NCBI GenBank assembly: GCA_023078555.1
Contig: CM041202.1
Coordinates: forward strand, 5,690,522 to 5,754,521
DNA: 64,000 nt
Reading direction: 5' to 3'
From: Ulva prolifera
Lineage: Eukaryota; Chlorophyta; Ulvophyceae; Ulvales; Ulvaceae
The position numbers and the translations under genes are program-made. A model generated the notes under the pieces. The model did no database searches, was not told the DNA's origin, and saw only the letters and a list, made by a program, of their open reading frames with translations. Shown in pieces: positions 1-9,499 of this stretch. Within the stretch, counting starts at the first letter, position 1, and each line of letters opens with the position of its first letter.

Positions 1-66
1 GTTGTTTTAGGACTCGGTGCATTTAAACCCCCACGTGAGGCTGCCTGGAGACGCCTGCATGCTGAA

Positions 67-88
67 GGGGGGGGGGGGGGGGGGGGGG
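67..88. repeat. Poly-G tract, 22 G
   Basis: An uninterrupted run of 22 G. It is one of several long G/C homopolymers in the window (also 15231-15261, 39072-39101 and 47147-47185). Exact length in the genome is uncertain because such runs are error-prone in sequencing. Confidence 0.9.
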
Positions 89-2779
89 CGACACAGCACA
101 CCTATGACACATAGTAACTCTGCACGTGCACATTCCGCCGTGCTCATTACGCGCGCAGGGCCATGAGGCACGACCAAGCCTGCAGAACACACAGCGGCGC
201 GAAAACAGATGACCAGGCTACTGAGACAGCGAGATTGCGGTGCTGATGGGATCCGCCTCTGGAGAGGACGGTGCTCGACTCAGGAGGTGTGACAGGTCGT
301 GAGGAAGGGCCCGTCTGTAAAGCGCACCGGGCAGGTACGTAAGGGGTACGAACGCGCCTTAGCTGCGCTCGCACCGCCGCTTACACAACCTCGTTAGCAC
401 AGCGGTACTGATGACAACATTTTGACTTCGCTAGTGAAAGAGTTGTGCGGTGCTGGTCGGCGCCGGTGAGTCACGGCCGTGGGTTGGCTGTGAGAGACGT
501 CCGAACGTGCGTCGCAGAAGAGACCTCCTCGCTGGCGCAGGCACGCAGTGAGGCTGCACAGCTGTGATGTTCGAACTACGCCTGGTGGCTTGTCACTGTG
601 CGCTTAGCGGTTGTGCACTTTGCGAGTTTGGCCGCTTGCAATGTAACCCCGGGCGCACATTGGCGCTCAGTCGATGAGGCCGGCTTGGGAAACTGGGAAC
701 GGCGAGTGGCAAGCACACAGAGGACAGATGCACGAGAGCAGCGCTGCCATCTTCACAGCGCTCTACGTACACATAATACCGCTTTCTGCTCGTCGCTCCA
801 GGCCAGCTGGCAATCAAGCACTTGCAATTGACCAGCGCAATCATCCACAGCCTGAAGCACGCCACTCGCGAAGCAGCTTTTATCCAAGGCAGGACGTTTG
901 ATCAATGTAGCTGTTTTTGCTGCGAGCGTTGAGTGCTGTAGAGGAGGTCCCACCTTTGAATGCCTCCAGGCCGTCATGAGAAGACATCGGCAACTCGCTT
1001 GCGCAGCAACAGGACTGAACCTATCACACCAAACTCATTTCCAATGCTTCGGAAAGCTGCAAAGAACAGCGACAGAGAGCATCCCGTACTTCAAGAGCAG
1101 GCTCACAGCGGTACGACTCTTGTACTGCGTGGTTTGCTCGATGAAGCGCAGCGTTCCACGATTCCTATGCGGGTACTAAGCCGGTCAACGTGCCAGCCCA
1201 GAGCATGTCATGCATGCCGTGACGCCCACTGCAGTGACAGCCCTCAGGAATGAGCGTCATAATGTGTGAGTCTCCGCTCAGCGCGCGGCACCTGTTGCAT
1301 GTGATGACGACACCACCCGCAAGGTTGCACGCGGGAAGCCTAGTTTCGCGAAATTTCGTCGTGCGCGTCCGAGGAAAGGGACAAGCGGTCATGCATGGCC
1401 GTTTCGCTTCCGCACACTGCGCCCCACGTACCGATATGTATCCTGGAGTGCTGCTTTGCGGTGCAACGGCAGATCCACGGCGCATAGTTGCACTCATGGC
1501 AATAGCTGGAAGGGCAATATTATACTGTCGATCTCGTCTCGGTCAACACATCCTGTGCTTGCCGGCAACATCGGGCCCGATATCGATACTGCAGCTGGCG
1601 CGCCATGGCGTTACGCAATCGCGAACACTCGCACGCGCGCAGAGACGCATCGTGCAGATGCAACAATTGCAACAGAACACGCGGCAGGGGCTTCGATCGA
1701 TCGTCGCATCACCGCCGGACTGCCCATGCACGTGCAAATGAAGGTCCCGGGGTGCTGAAGGTGCTCACCACCGGCTCTAGAGATACACCGCAGAGATACA
1801 TGTGCCCGGAGGAGTCTTATACATGCGCAGCTGGTGCTCAGCTGGGAGTCCGGGGGGTTGGTTTGGCAGCACGCGCATGTTGCAGCTATACTGCGATTAC
1901 GTACTGCATACCGTGTCACACGTTTTCGCCAAGGGTCTGTCTGTAACTTACGGGCCGTCTGCGGCAGCGTTTGTACACCTGCATCGATTAACCCTGGCCG
2001 GGCGCCCGGCTGCATCTCATGTACATACTGTCGGGATGCGTGAGTGCGGTGCCAACGTGGACAGGCCGAGTTGTTCGGCTATTGACGGCTGCGCATTCGT
2101 GACTCGGGTGCGATGAGATAGCATATATTTGGGCCATATCCGATATGAGTCATATGGGACATCATGCATGCGATTCCTGTGGTGCTACTTGCCTTGTTTT
2201 GTGGTGTTGCAGTGCTTGCATGTGCGCTGGGCAAGTTTCGCCCCCCGCTTTGACATGACAGTGGATGATTTCAAGTTGTTGGGTTGAGAGCTCTTTTCAT
2301 GGAGCGTTTGATGTAGTTGTGCTCGGTTGTTGTCCGGATGGTCAGCTGGACTAGTCCAGCCAGTATTGCAAGCGTGCTGTTTGCTCGTGTGGAGGTTGCA
2401 TTGATTTCTTTGCTTGCTCTGCCATACAATGGCCCGAAATGTGTAAATTGTTCATGTGCGCTGGGCAAGTGCACATGCCCATGAGGTGTCTGGTAGGGTC
2501 AGGCAGCTGCAATCATTGTTGGGATTGTTGACCTGAAAATGTCAGGTGTGACAGCCGGAAAATGGAGATATGTAGCTCATGTTTCAGCGAGCATGTCCCA
2601 TTGCAACAAGTGAGCTGTATACAGAGCCGCATACACAGGTACGCCTGCGTGTGTGTTTGACTGCTGGATGCTAGGGCCCTACTACTATAGGATAGGGGCC
2701 ATGCCGGTATCGCCAAAACCGCAGTGCCATCGTGCTGGGCCAACCATGTCATTCCCGGGCCTACTCATTTAACCATGCA
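89..2779. other. No gene recognised
   Basis: Open frames here are short, overlap on both strands and show no recognisable domain or convincing splice structure. I see no coding gene, RNA gene or complete mobile element. Confidence 0.5.
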
Positions 2780-2794
2780 TACATGTATGCCTGA

Positions 2795-3033
2795 TTTTTT
2801 TTTGAAATAATAAAAACTCAATCAAGACTACACAAAAGGGTATTAAGCCAGCAAACTCGCGACGATTTAGGTCACTCCACGATTTATTGGTCAAACAGTC
2901 TATGTTTTCAACGGTTTAGGGCTGTGGTGCGCGCTCGTGCGTGGCCTGGTGCCATTAATTAATTAATGAGTGGATTTGCAACTGGATTCCGAGAAACGTG
3001 AACAGCTCGATGCCAGGCCTCTGTCCTTGTAAC
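2795..3033 (+). mobile_element. Family-2 retroposon (LINE 3' end) with 15-bp TSD
   Basis: The 15-mer TACATGTATGCCTGA lies at 2780-2794 and again at 3034-3048, flanking a 239-bp insert. The insert ends in a TGTAA motif (3028-3032). Its last 115 bases match the 3' part of the remnants at 8440-8560, 9343-9402 and 36572-36696 (shared words include CCTCTGTCC and GGATTTGC). Target duplication, a common 3' end and a variable 5' end indicate target-primed retroposition of a 5'-truncated copy. The first half is AT-rich and unmatched elsewhere in the window, so it may be element-specific or older sequence. Confidence 0.75.
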
Positions 3034-3050
3034 TACATGTATGCCTGAAG

Positions 3051-3745
3051 CATGATTGCAACAATGAGCACAAGGCGCCTTGTCACCTCAGGTGCTCTGA
3101 ATTGTGGTGCACTTGAGGCCTCAGCATAAGCTTAAGCTGAAGCTGCACTCGTGTAGCAGGTACCTGCAGACGTCAGCTCAGCTCAGATTTGCGTACAACA
3201 GGTTAGATCATATGACCTACATATTTGGCATGGCATTGGGCAAGCATGACCAAAGTCTGCTCAGGGGTGGTGACATTGTGAGTCATGCATGGCACAGGGA
3301 TTTCAGAGGCCACTTACTCATGTTCCCCCTTGAGTGGCCATGGATGTCACGGTTGAACTGCACTACTGGGCCGGAATTTCAGGAAGATTTCACCTGCCTG
3401 CCTGCACTGACACTGCGCTCACAGCCAGCTCTCATGTGGTGCAAGGGGGATATATGTGACCATGTGGGATGCAATGGGATGCCACCAACGTGAACAGTAA
3501 GTCTAGTGCTGGCCCTCAGATCAATGGGCACAGCCTCAGGATGTGGTGTATTATGATATCAGATATTCATGGGTCTGCTGGCCATGGGCACGTGCACAGG
3601 AGTCATGGTGGGCTCTGAACAAAATGACTCACGTGCACATGTTCATGGGCAAAGGCACGATGTGCAGCACATGTGTAAAAAGTACAAGTAAAAGCATGCG
3701 TATGCATGTATCAGATAACACAATGGCTGTTGATGGTAATTACAG
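3051..3745. other. No gene recognised
   Basis: One 129-codon plus frame (3104-3493) lies here without a recognisable domain, start context or splice sites. I see nothing else supportable. Confidence 0.45.
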
Positions 3746-3796
3746 ATGGTGATGACAGATTGTGGCGGATCCGCAACAAATGTGACATGTCGTGAC

Positions 3797-3829
3797 AGTC
3801 CAGTGATAAGACCGCTCTATCACTGGACT
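3797..3829. repeat. 12-bp perfect hairpin
   Basis: AGTCCAGTGATA (3797-3808) and its exact reverse complement (3818-3829) enclose a 9-base loop. A related CACTGGACTATCAC segment recurs near 3994-4007 beside a Pol III B-box-like site, so the hairpin may belong to a tRNA-related repeat. Confidence 0.7.
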
Positions 3830-3899
3830 ATCACAAAAGCTGGGTCCTCTGAGATTGAGGCAGGTCAATCCGCAACTTCCCCGGCCCGTTTTATCACCA

Positions 3900-4030
3900 A
3901 TCCAACCAGACTCTCACTGGTTCTTGAGGTGACCTCACAACGTGACTCGAGTGGCCGCGACACCATGTGCAAGGCAGGGATCGAACCGCCGATCTCACTG
4001 GACTATCACACATGTCCACAACACCACAGA
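3900..4030 (-). repeat. Possible tRNA-derived SINE fragment
   Basis: On the minus strand, 3976-3990 contains GGTTCGATCCC, which fits the Pol III B-box consensus (T-loop of tRNA). A TAGTCCAGTG segment just upstream resembles a D-arm/A-box, but it is too close to the B box for an intact tRNA and no full cloverleaf can be drawn. This could be a degenerate SINE head or chance. Confidence 0.25.
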
Positions 4031-4186
4031 CCCCGAGCTAGCATGCCGCTTACGAGGTGCTTACGAGGTGCCGCAAGGCACTGCAGTGCACTGCCCGCAT
4101 GCAAGCACTCTGCCAACCTTCATTGTGTCGTGCATGCATGCCCGCAGGCTGTGGTTGCCAGGCAATGATCACACACCCACGGCCCG

Positions 4187-4277
4187 CCTGACACCTTCAC
4201 AGCTGCCCTGACACCTTCACAGCTGCCCGCCCTGACACCTTCACAGCTGCCCACCCTGACACCTTCACAGCTGCCCG
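4187..4277. repeat. Minisatellite, about 4 copies of a 20-24 bp unit
   Basis: The unit CCTGACACCTTCACAGCTGC starts at 4187, 4207, 4231 and 4255, with GCC-type spacers between later copies. The array ends in a run of C. Confidence 0.9.
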
Positions 4278-4299
4278 CCCCCCCCCCCTCTAAGACTGC

Positions 4300-4940
4300 G
4301 CCTCCAGAAACCACTCCATGCGGCGTGCAGATAGAAAGGACCAGACGTGTTCAATTTTTGAAGTTGCATTCGCCAATAAAGTTGCCGCTGAGCTCCAGGT
4401 GCTTGAGGTGCGCTGCAGCTACCCCCCCACAGGGCCCCCTGGGGCCTCCAAGCCATAGGGAGGGTATGCTACAGCTTGGGCGCATCTATGCTCAACAACT
4501 CCGGATTAACGGGACCACATATGCCGTGTGGTACCAACAGGCGGTGCAGATTGCGGCGAAGGCCACAGGGGAGGGGCTGTTGGGCGAGTGGAGGGGTTTT
4601 TGCGAGATGCCGAGGGAGGTACGTGAGGGACGTCGACGTCATGGGGGCTGACGTCATGGGGGCTGGTGTGTGGTGTGCGGAGGCAGTGTGGGTGGACTAC
4701 ACCTTTGCCATGGCCAGACTCACACGTGACAGTGGGCCGCATAGTATGGTATGCACATGCACGATATTTGGCATGTAGCAAGGTATATACATACCCCTGC
4801 AGGGCCCTGGGATCTCGAGTAGGGCCCCCTCCCTGCCAGGCATAGCGCTATATATGTGCATGCCCCCAGGATCTTGGCACACCCTCAGACCCTGAGCCTG
4901 TGTGTCCAATCGCCGTGGGGCCTTCCCCTGCCCATGCATG
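4300..4940. other. No gene recognised
   Basis: Small overlapping frames on both strands, a doubled ACGTCATGGGGGCTG (4635-4664) and no recognisable domain. Confidence 0.45.
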
Positions 4941-4943
4941 TGT

Positions 4944-4992
4944 TACAAGGACAAAGGCAGCAAGGCGGGCAGCACCGCGAAAGAAGCAAACA
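4944..4992 (-). mobile_element. Family-3 short retroposon copy
   Basis: Read on the minus strand, this carries the family-3 signature: a GCGGTGCTGCCCGCC core, then TTTGTCC, then TTGTAACA. The same order recurs at 22046-22092, 47972-48083, 53440-53505, 55695-55730 and 56150-56205. No clear target duplication was found for this copy. Confidence 0.5.
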
Positions 4993-5614
4993 GACGAAGC
5001 AAATGCATGTGCTGCCCATGCATGTGTGCCACCATAACACGTAACACCATATGCAGATCAAACAGGTTCAGGTGGACCACGTGTACAGACCTAGGTCCAC
5101 ATCATGTGGCAATTGTGGTGACCCTGTGCCATGGTCAGGTGATGTGACAGTTCTCCACCTGCCATCCTGTTTCCAGCCATCTATAGCCTTGTGATTTACA
5201 GCCTTGTTCCCGGGCACGCGGGCTGCTGTGTGTGCGTGCATGTTGTTTATCTGGAGGAGATTCTTCTGTGGAATCCGCCTTATCACGTTCACTGTTTTGT
5301 AAATCGCCCCTTTCCCCTTCGGTAACAATCCGTGCTCGAGCGCTCGCTTTGACTGGCCGGTTGCTCCCACGCTGCAGCCTCGGCACGTCCCGCAGTGCCC
5401 GCTTGTGGCCTGACTGTCCCGCAGCTGAATCTCAATTGCCACCGCCAGAGCTGTAGCCCGCGGCCCCGCGCGCACGTGCACTGCGCTGGTGTCTGCCCAC
5501 GAAGGCTCGACCATATGCATGGATTCGATTCGATCGAAACGCAAGGTTCACGGGCGTCCTCCGACGCGTCCCATGAGCGCCCTGAGAATTCGAATCCGAA
5601 CACATGTAGCAAAT

Positions 5615-5647
5615 GTGTTTGTCTTCTCCCGTTCATTCTTTTGTAAT
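5615..5647 (+). mobile_element. Family-1 retroposon, 33 bp, with 12-bp TSD
   Basis: CATGTAGCAAAT at 5603-5614 is repeated at 5648-5659. The 33-base insert is the 3' end of family 1 (CTCCCGTTCATTC, then TTTTGTAAT). It is one of a graded series of copies with a fixed 3' end. Confidence 0.8.
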
Positions 5648-5887
5648 CATGTAGCAAATCCCCGACGTATGCGAATGGTCGGTTGCCACACAAACATGCA
5701 CTGCATTACAAAAGCGAGACAAACATGAATTACAAAAGACAAACATGTGTTTCAGAAGAGCAGACGGGTGCAGACATACACTCACGATCACACTTGTACT
5801 ACAACCGCGCCCACACCTCAGTCGGGCAGGATCGCGTCCTCCAGGCCCGCGTCGTACCGCAACCCTTGCTCACGCGAGACGACAGCT

Positions 5888-5988
5888 TAAGCCGGTTGTT
5901 GTGTTCGTGTGTGTGTGAGTGTGTTTTGATGTTGATGCGGATGAGATTCGGTTTCAGTGTTTGTTTTCTCCCGTTCACTTTTTTGTAA
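5888..5988 (+). mobile_element. Family-1 retroposon, longest form
   Basis: About 100 bases: a GT-rich head, then ATGAGATTCGGTTTCAGTG, a CTCCCGTTCAC core and TTTTGTAAT. A short ACAGCT duplication flanks it (about 5882-5887 and 5989-5994), weaker than for other copies. The head resembles that of the copy at 57744-57846. Confidence 0.6.
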
Positions 5989-6020
5989 TACAGCTCTTCC
6001 TGACCAGCACCTACCAGCGA

Positions 6021-6054
6021 TCACATGCACAGCCACGCGTGGCTGTGCATGTGA
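6021..6054. repeat. Perfect 34-bp palindrome
   Basis: The 17-base half TCACATGCACAGCCACG is followed directly by its exact reverse complement with no spacer. It could extrude as a cruciform or be recognised by a dimeric protein. CTAG-rich palindromic words follow it. Confidence 0.95.
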
Positions 6055-6064
6055 CTAGCTAGTC

Positions 6065-6116
6065 ACTAGTGACTAGGCGCACAATGCAGTACTAGTGACT
6101 AGGCGCACAATGCAGT
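6065..6116. repeat. 26-bp tandem duplication
   Basis: Two exact adjacent copies of a 26-bp unit beginning ACTAGTGACTAGGCGCAC, just after the 34-bp palindrome. Confidence 0.95.
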
Positions 6117-6393
6117 AGCCCGCACTATAACACGTGTGGTGTGTGGTGTGGGGGTATGTGGGTGCGTGTTCAGTATATCACAACAGAGTGAACGGAAGAA
6201 AACGTGCGTGTGCAGTGGGTTTCGGTCATGCTGCGGTGGTGCGGGCGCTTGCTGTGGCTGGGCCCTGAGTTCGGGCGGATTCGATTGTCACCGAAAGGTG
6301 AACGGAAGGCGGATTCGATTCGGCGTGGGTGCCGCTCTCTCCTGGCGCACGTGCTTTGGGCTGGTCATGTGCTTGCTCGTTGTCCTGGCGATG

Positions 6394-6444
6394 AGTTTAC
6401 AAAAGAGTGAACGGGAGAAAACAAACACTGAAACCGAATCTCAT
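6394..6444 (-). mobile_element. Family-1 retroposon, 51 bp, with 12-bp TSD
   Basis: GTCCTGGCGATG at 6382-6393 is repeated at 6445-6456. The insert on the minus strand runs from ATGAGATTCGG to TTTTGTAAACT. Its 5' edge is the same ATGAG point as in the 21967-22016 copy. Confidence 0.85.
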
Positions 6445-6459
6445 GTCCTGGCGATGCAT

Positions 6460-8430
6460 CGCGATGCTACCGTCCCCTCCGACTTTTTCCTTGTAACACT
6501 TCATATAACACGTATCAACAATTATCATATCCGTGGTATCGAGGGCTTTCAATCATTGTTTGCAGCCGCAGGCTGCACGTGCCGTACGCATATGCTAGCT
6601 ACACGGATCCGGAGAGTTGGTTCCGGCGTGTCGTACCGGATCCGGAAACCGCGGGCGTGTCCATGTAGTTCGACCTTACGGCGACCATCACTGACGAAGC
6701 AGTGACTCTGGCGATGGTTTCTCGAGCTCGATCGAGGCTTATCGTCGCGACGCTTGACTGTTTCCGCGACGCCATACTTGCTCATGACGTGCACGTAAAT
6801 CGACGTCCGTCACCACCTCCGAACATTGGGTAATTCTCACCCCGCGGGCGTTGAACGTTCGGCGAAATTTGGACGTTGAACGTTCGGCAAAATTGATGTA
6901 AGTGGCAGTCTCGGGAGTCCGAGCCGGGACCTCTCCGCGGCGGCAGCGGAGATTCTCGTGCTTTTTAATCAATCAAGTTTTCAAAAGTTCACTCCTCTGT
7001 GGCAACACATCCGGCTGACCAGCTCTGGGGTCCTGTGCATGCGCTCCAAATTCGTGTGCTTGGTCGGTGAAGGTTAAATATTTAAAGGCGGCAAGCTTGC
7101 CTGGGCACCGCCAAATGGTCTCAATGGCCATCCTATCCCACGGAGCCCTCCCTGGGGATGGGATGGCGTGGTGAAAGCATGGACATTGTACATTGTGTCA
7201 CTAGCTATAGTACCGCATTCATTTTGACCCCATGCACATGCCCGAGCAGCAGCTGTTCACCTCGGATACTACTAGTACTACTAGTAGAGGATTCTTCAGT
7301 CCTTGCGCCCGGCTAGCTGTGCCGCTCCCGCTTGTTTCGAGAATGCATTTCTTGCGGCCTTGGCTGCTACGATTGCAGGTCTCGGTAGCTAGGTGGGTGA
7401 GCTACGGGCCCTAGAGCTATAGATCATGCATATTGCCAGCTGCCCCCCCTGCAGCCCCAGCCAACGTTAACGCCCCAGTCCCAGTCAATCGATATTAGAC
7501 TGGGGTCAACTGGGTTGCAATGACAAAGTTGGGGGGGCCAGCCGCCGGAGCGGTTGAGCACCGCCTGCCAGTGGGCAATCGATATAAGCCTGGGGATGAG
7601 TGGTTGCAACTATGGGGCCCCAAGCACTGTGGGTGGGATGAGTGGCTGGGGCCCCAAGCACTGAGGGTGTGTGCAGCCCCCGTGCATGGACCATGGGCTG
7701 TGGGCAGTTGCCCCGCATGCATGGGGGGTGGCACGCAGGCGGCTGTCTCTGCGGAGCTCTGCAGGCAAGGGCTTCATGGGCGCAAAGTCTAGGTGGTACA
7801 GCTCTCAATGGTCGTTGCAGGCTGCAGGTTGTATATAGTGCTTATAAGCCCTGTAGTGCCTGTGTGTGAACACTATAGTGTATACGTAAGCACTTTAGTG
7901 TCAGCACTACCGTGCTTGAGACTGATGACATGTGCTTTGAGGGCCAGAGGCGATATTGTGGTGAACGTTCACGTACCTGTCATCACTTGGCACTCCATGT
8001 CACTCCACTAACTAGAATGGTGTGATGCCAGTGGAGCCTCCTGCCTCTCTTGGGGTCTCTGCAGATCACCAACTTGAAGGCGATTGCAGCGCCGTGGCGC
8101 AAGCTTCTGGCCCCGGGGGCGGTGCCCGGCGGGGGCCCCCCTGCAGCTGATTGGAGCACCAAAGCAAAACCGGGTCGGAAATCTCACTTCACCACATGTG
8201 AACACTACCAAGACAGCAGCATGTTGAGTGGCATTTGCTAGGTACAACGACTAGTCTGCTGGTGGTGAGGCCTGCGCAACATTGCCGGGCGAAAACGTGG
8301 ACGTTCAACATGGGTGTCCTCGCATGCCATCCGGCAGTGGAGAGCAGTGGTCACCAGGGTTACAGATGGTGCAATTGGACTGCAAGCGCTCGGGTGGGTT
8401 CCCAAGAAGCCTGGCTGCGATCTGGCACTT
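6460..8430. other. No gene recognised
   Basis: Frames are short and overlapping. There is a CTACTAGTAG-type short palindrome near 7270 and nothing with a recognisable domain. Confidence 0.45.
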
Positions 8431-8439
8431 ACCATGCAT

Positions 8440-9327
8440 GTACTGGCAAAGGACAGAGGCCGGGCATGGAGCCGCTTCTTCTCGGAGTTCACTCGCAAAT
8501 CCACTCCCTCATTCATGGCACTAGGCCGGGCGCGAGCGCGTACCACAGCCCTGCCGGTGATTCCAGCCAAATAATTGAAGCTCCGCACGGAGCACAATCG
8601 CATATTCCATTTGCACAACGCCACAATCAACCAGCGCAAAGCATTCGTCACAAACACACCATGGTTCACCACACCACACCGAGACGCAACCTCCGCCTGC
8701 CGATTCAAGTGTTCCATAGCAGGCTGTCCCGAGTGACCATGCGTCTCATGCCACAACGGCACAAAACTACATGCATCAGGGTCGTACAAACGATGAGCAT
8801 TTCGTTTCTGCACGTCCCGCGTCACCGCAGCACCCCCGTCCTCCCGGGCCGCCCGGCCACAATAGGTATCAGCACAGAGGGTCACAATCGACACATCCCT
8901 ATGCACAAAGGGGCATCTTGCAGCATAACCATGATGTCCCCCAGCGGGCCAACGCCCTGAGCACCTCCTGCAGCCGCTCCGCCTGCACGGCAGCAGCCTC
9001 CAACCCAGGCCCTGCCGCACCCTGGCCACCTCGCACCACCGCCGCCGCCAGCGCCGCAGCCTGCGCAGCGTCCTGCGGGGGCCGCCCCACACGGGCGCTG
9101 TGTCCAGCATCGGCATCGGCGGCCTGAGCAGTCGTCGGCGCCGGCGCCGCAGCCGCGTGCGCGGCCGGCGCCGGCGGCGGGGCCGCAGGCGTCGGCTCCG
9201 CGGGCAAAGTCGCCGCGCGCGAAGGGCCCGCGACTGGGGAGGCGGGCTGTGGCGGGTCAGGGGGGGGCGGGGCCGGCGGGGCAGCACGGACCTGCCGCGG
9301 CGCATCCGCAAGCCGTGCGCGGACGAA
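8440..9327 (-). mobile_element. LINE-type retrotransposon 3' remnant (ORF C-terminus)
   Basis: A minus-strand frame is homologous over about 90 residues to the frame at 36258-36560. Shared words are RDVQKR, FVPL, HETHG, HLNR.AEV, HGVFV.NALR and VALCK. From memory of protist and algal retroelements, a pattern of this kind (FxPL..E..G..G...L..LA, then LSxALC) occurs at the C-terminus of non-LTR retrotransposon polyproteins; this needs a profile search. Upstream (8840-9327) is Pro/Ala/Arg-rich sequence open in two frames, so the element is frameshifted. Downstream the coding part runs into the family-2 3' end (8440-8520), which links the short family-2 copies to this LINE. No reverse transcriptase core is present. 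Confidence 0.55.
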
Positions 9328-9342
9328 CGGCGTGTATGTATG

Positions 9343-9402
9343 TAGTTGCAAAAGACAGAGGCCGGGCATCGAGCCGTTTCTCGGAATCTACCGGAAGCCA
9401 TC
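9343..9402 (-). mobile_element. Family-2 retroposon, 60 bp, with 15-bp TSD
   Basis: CGGCGTGTATGTATG at 9328-9342 recurs at 9403-9417. The 60-base insert is the family-2 3' end (minus strand: CCCGGCCTCTGTC, then TTTTGCAACTA, where TGTAA has drifted to TGCAA). Confidence 0.8.
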
Positions 9403-9417
9403 CGGCGTGTATGTATG

Positions 9418-9495
9418 CAGTTACAAAGGACAGAGGCCAGGCATCGAGCCGTTGCCAGGAATTCACGCGCAAATCCACTCGTTCACCGGTTCTGT
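9418..9495 (-). mobile_element. Family-2 3' end, second adjacent copy
   Basis: Directly beside the 9343-9402 insert and in the same orientation: a second copy of the family-2 end with TTTGTAACTG on the minus strand and the GAGTGGATTTGCG word at its inner side. It was probably the target into which the 60-bp copy inserted. Confidence 0.6.
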
Positions 9496-9499
9496 GTAT

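Noticed and set aside
67-88. Terminal poly-G as a telomere or contig-end signal
   Set aside because: No telomeric repeat such as TTTTAGGG or TTTAGGG arrays; similar runs occur inside the window.
8440-8840. Reading the HETHG fragment as a retroviral-type integrase HHCC zinc finger
   Set aside because: His and Cys spacings (H-x2-H, C-x6-C) do not fit the HHCC finger. The C-terminal LINE interpretation agrees better with its position at the 3' end.
8899-9369. Pro/Ala-rich 156-codon frame as an independent protein
   Set aside because: It runs into a LINE remnant and ends at a frameshift; low complexity and high GC explain its openness.
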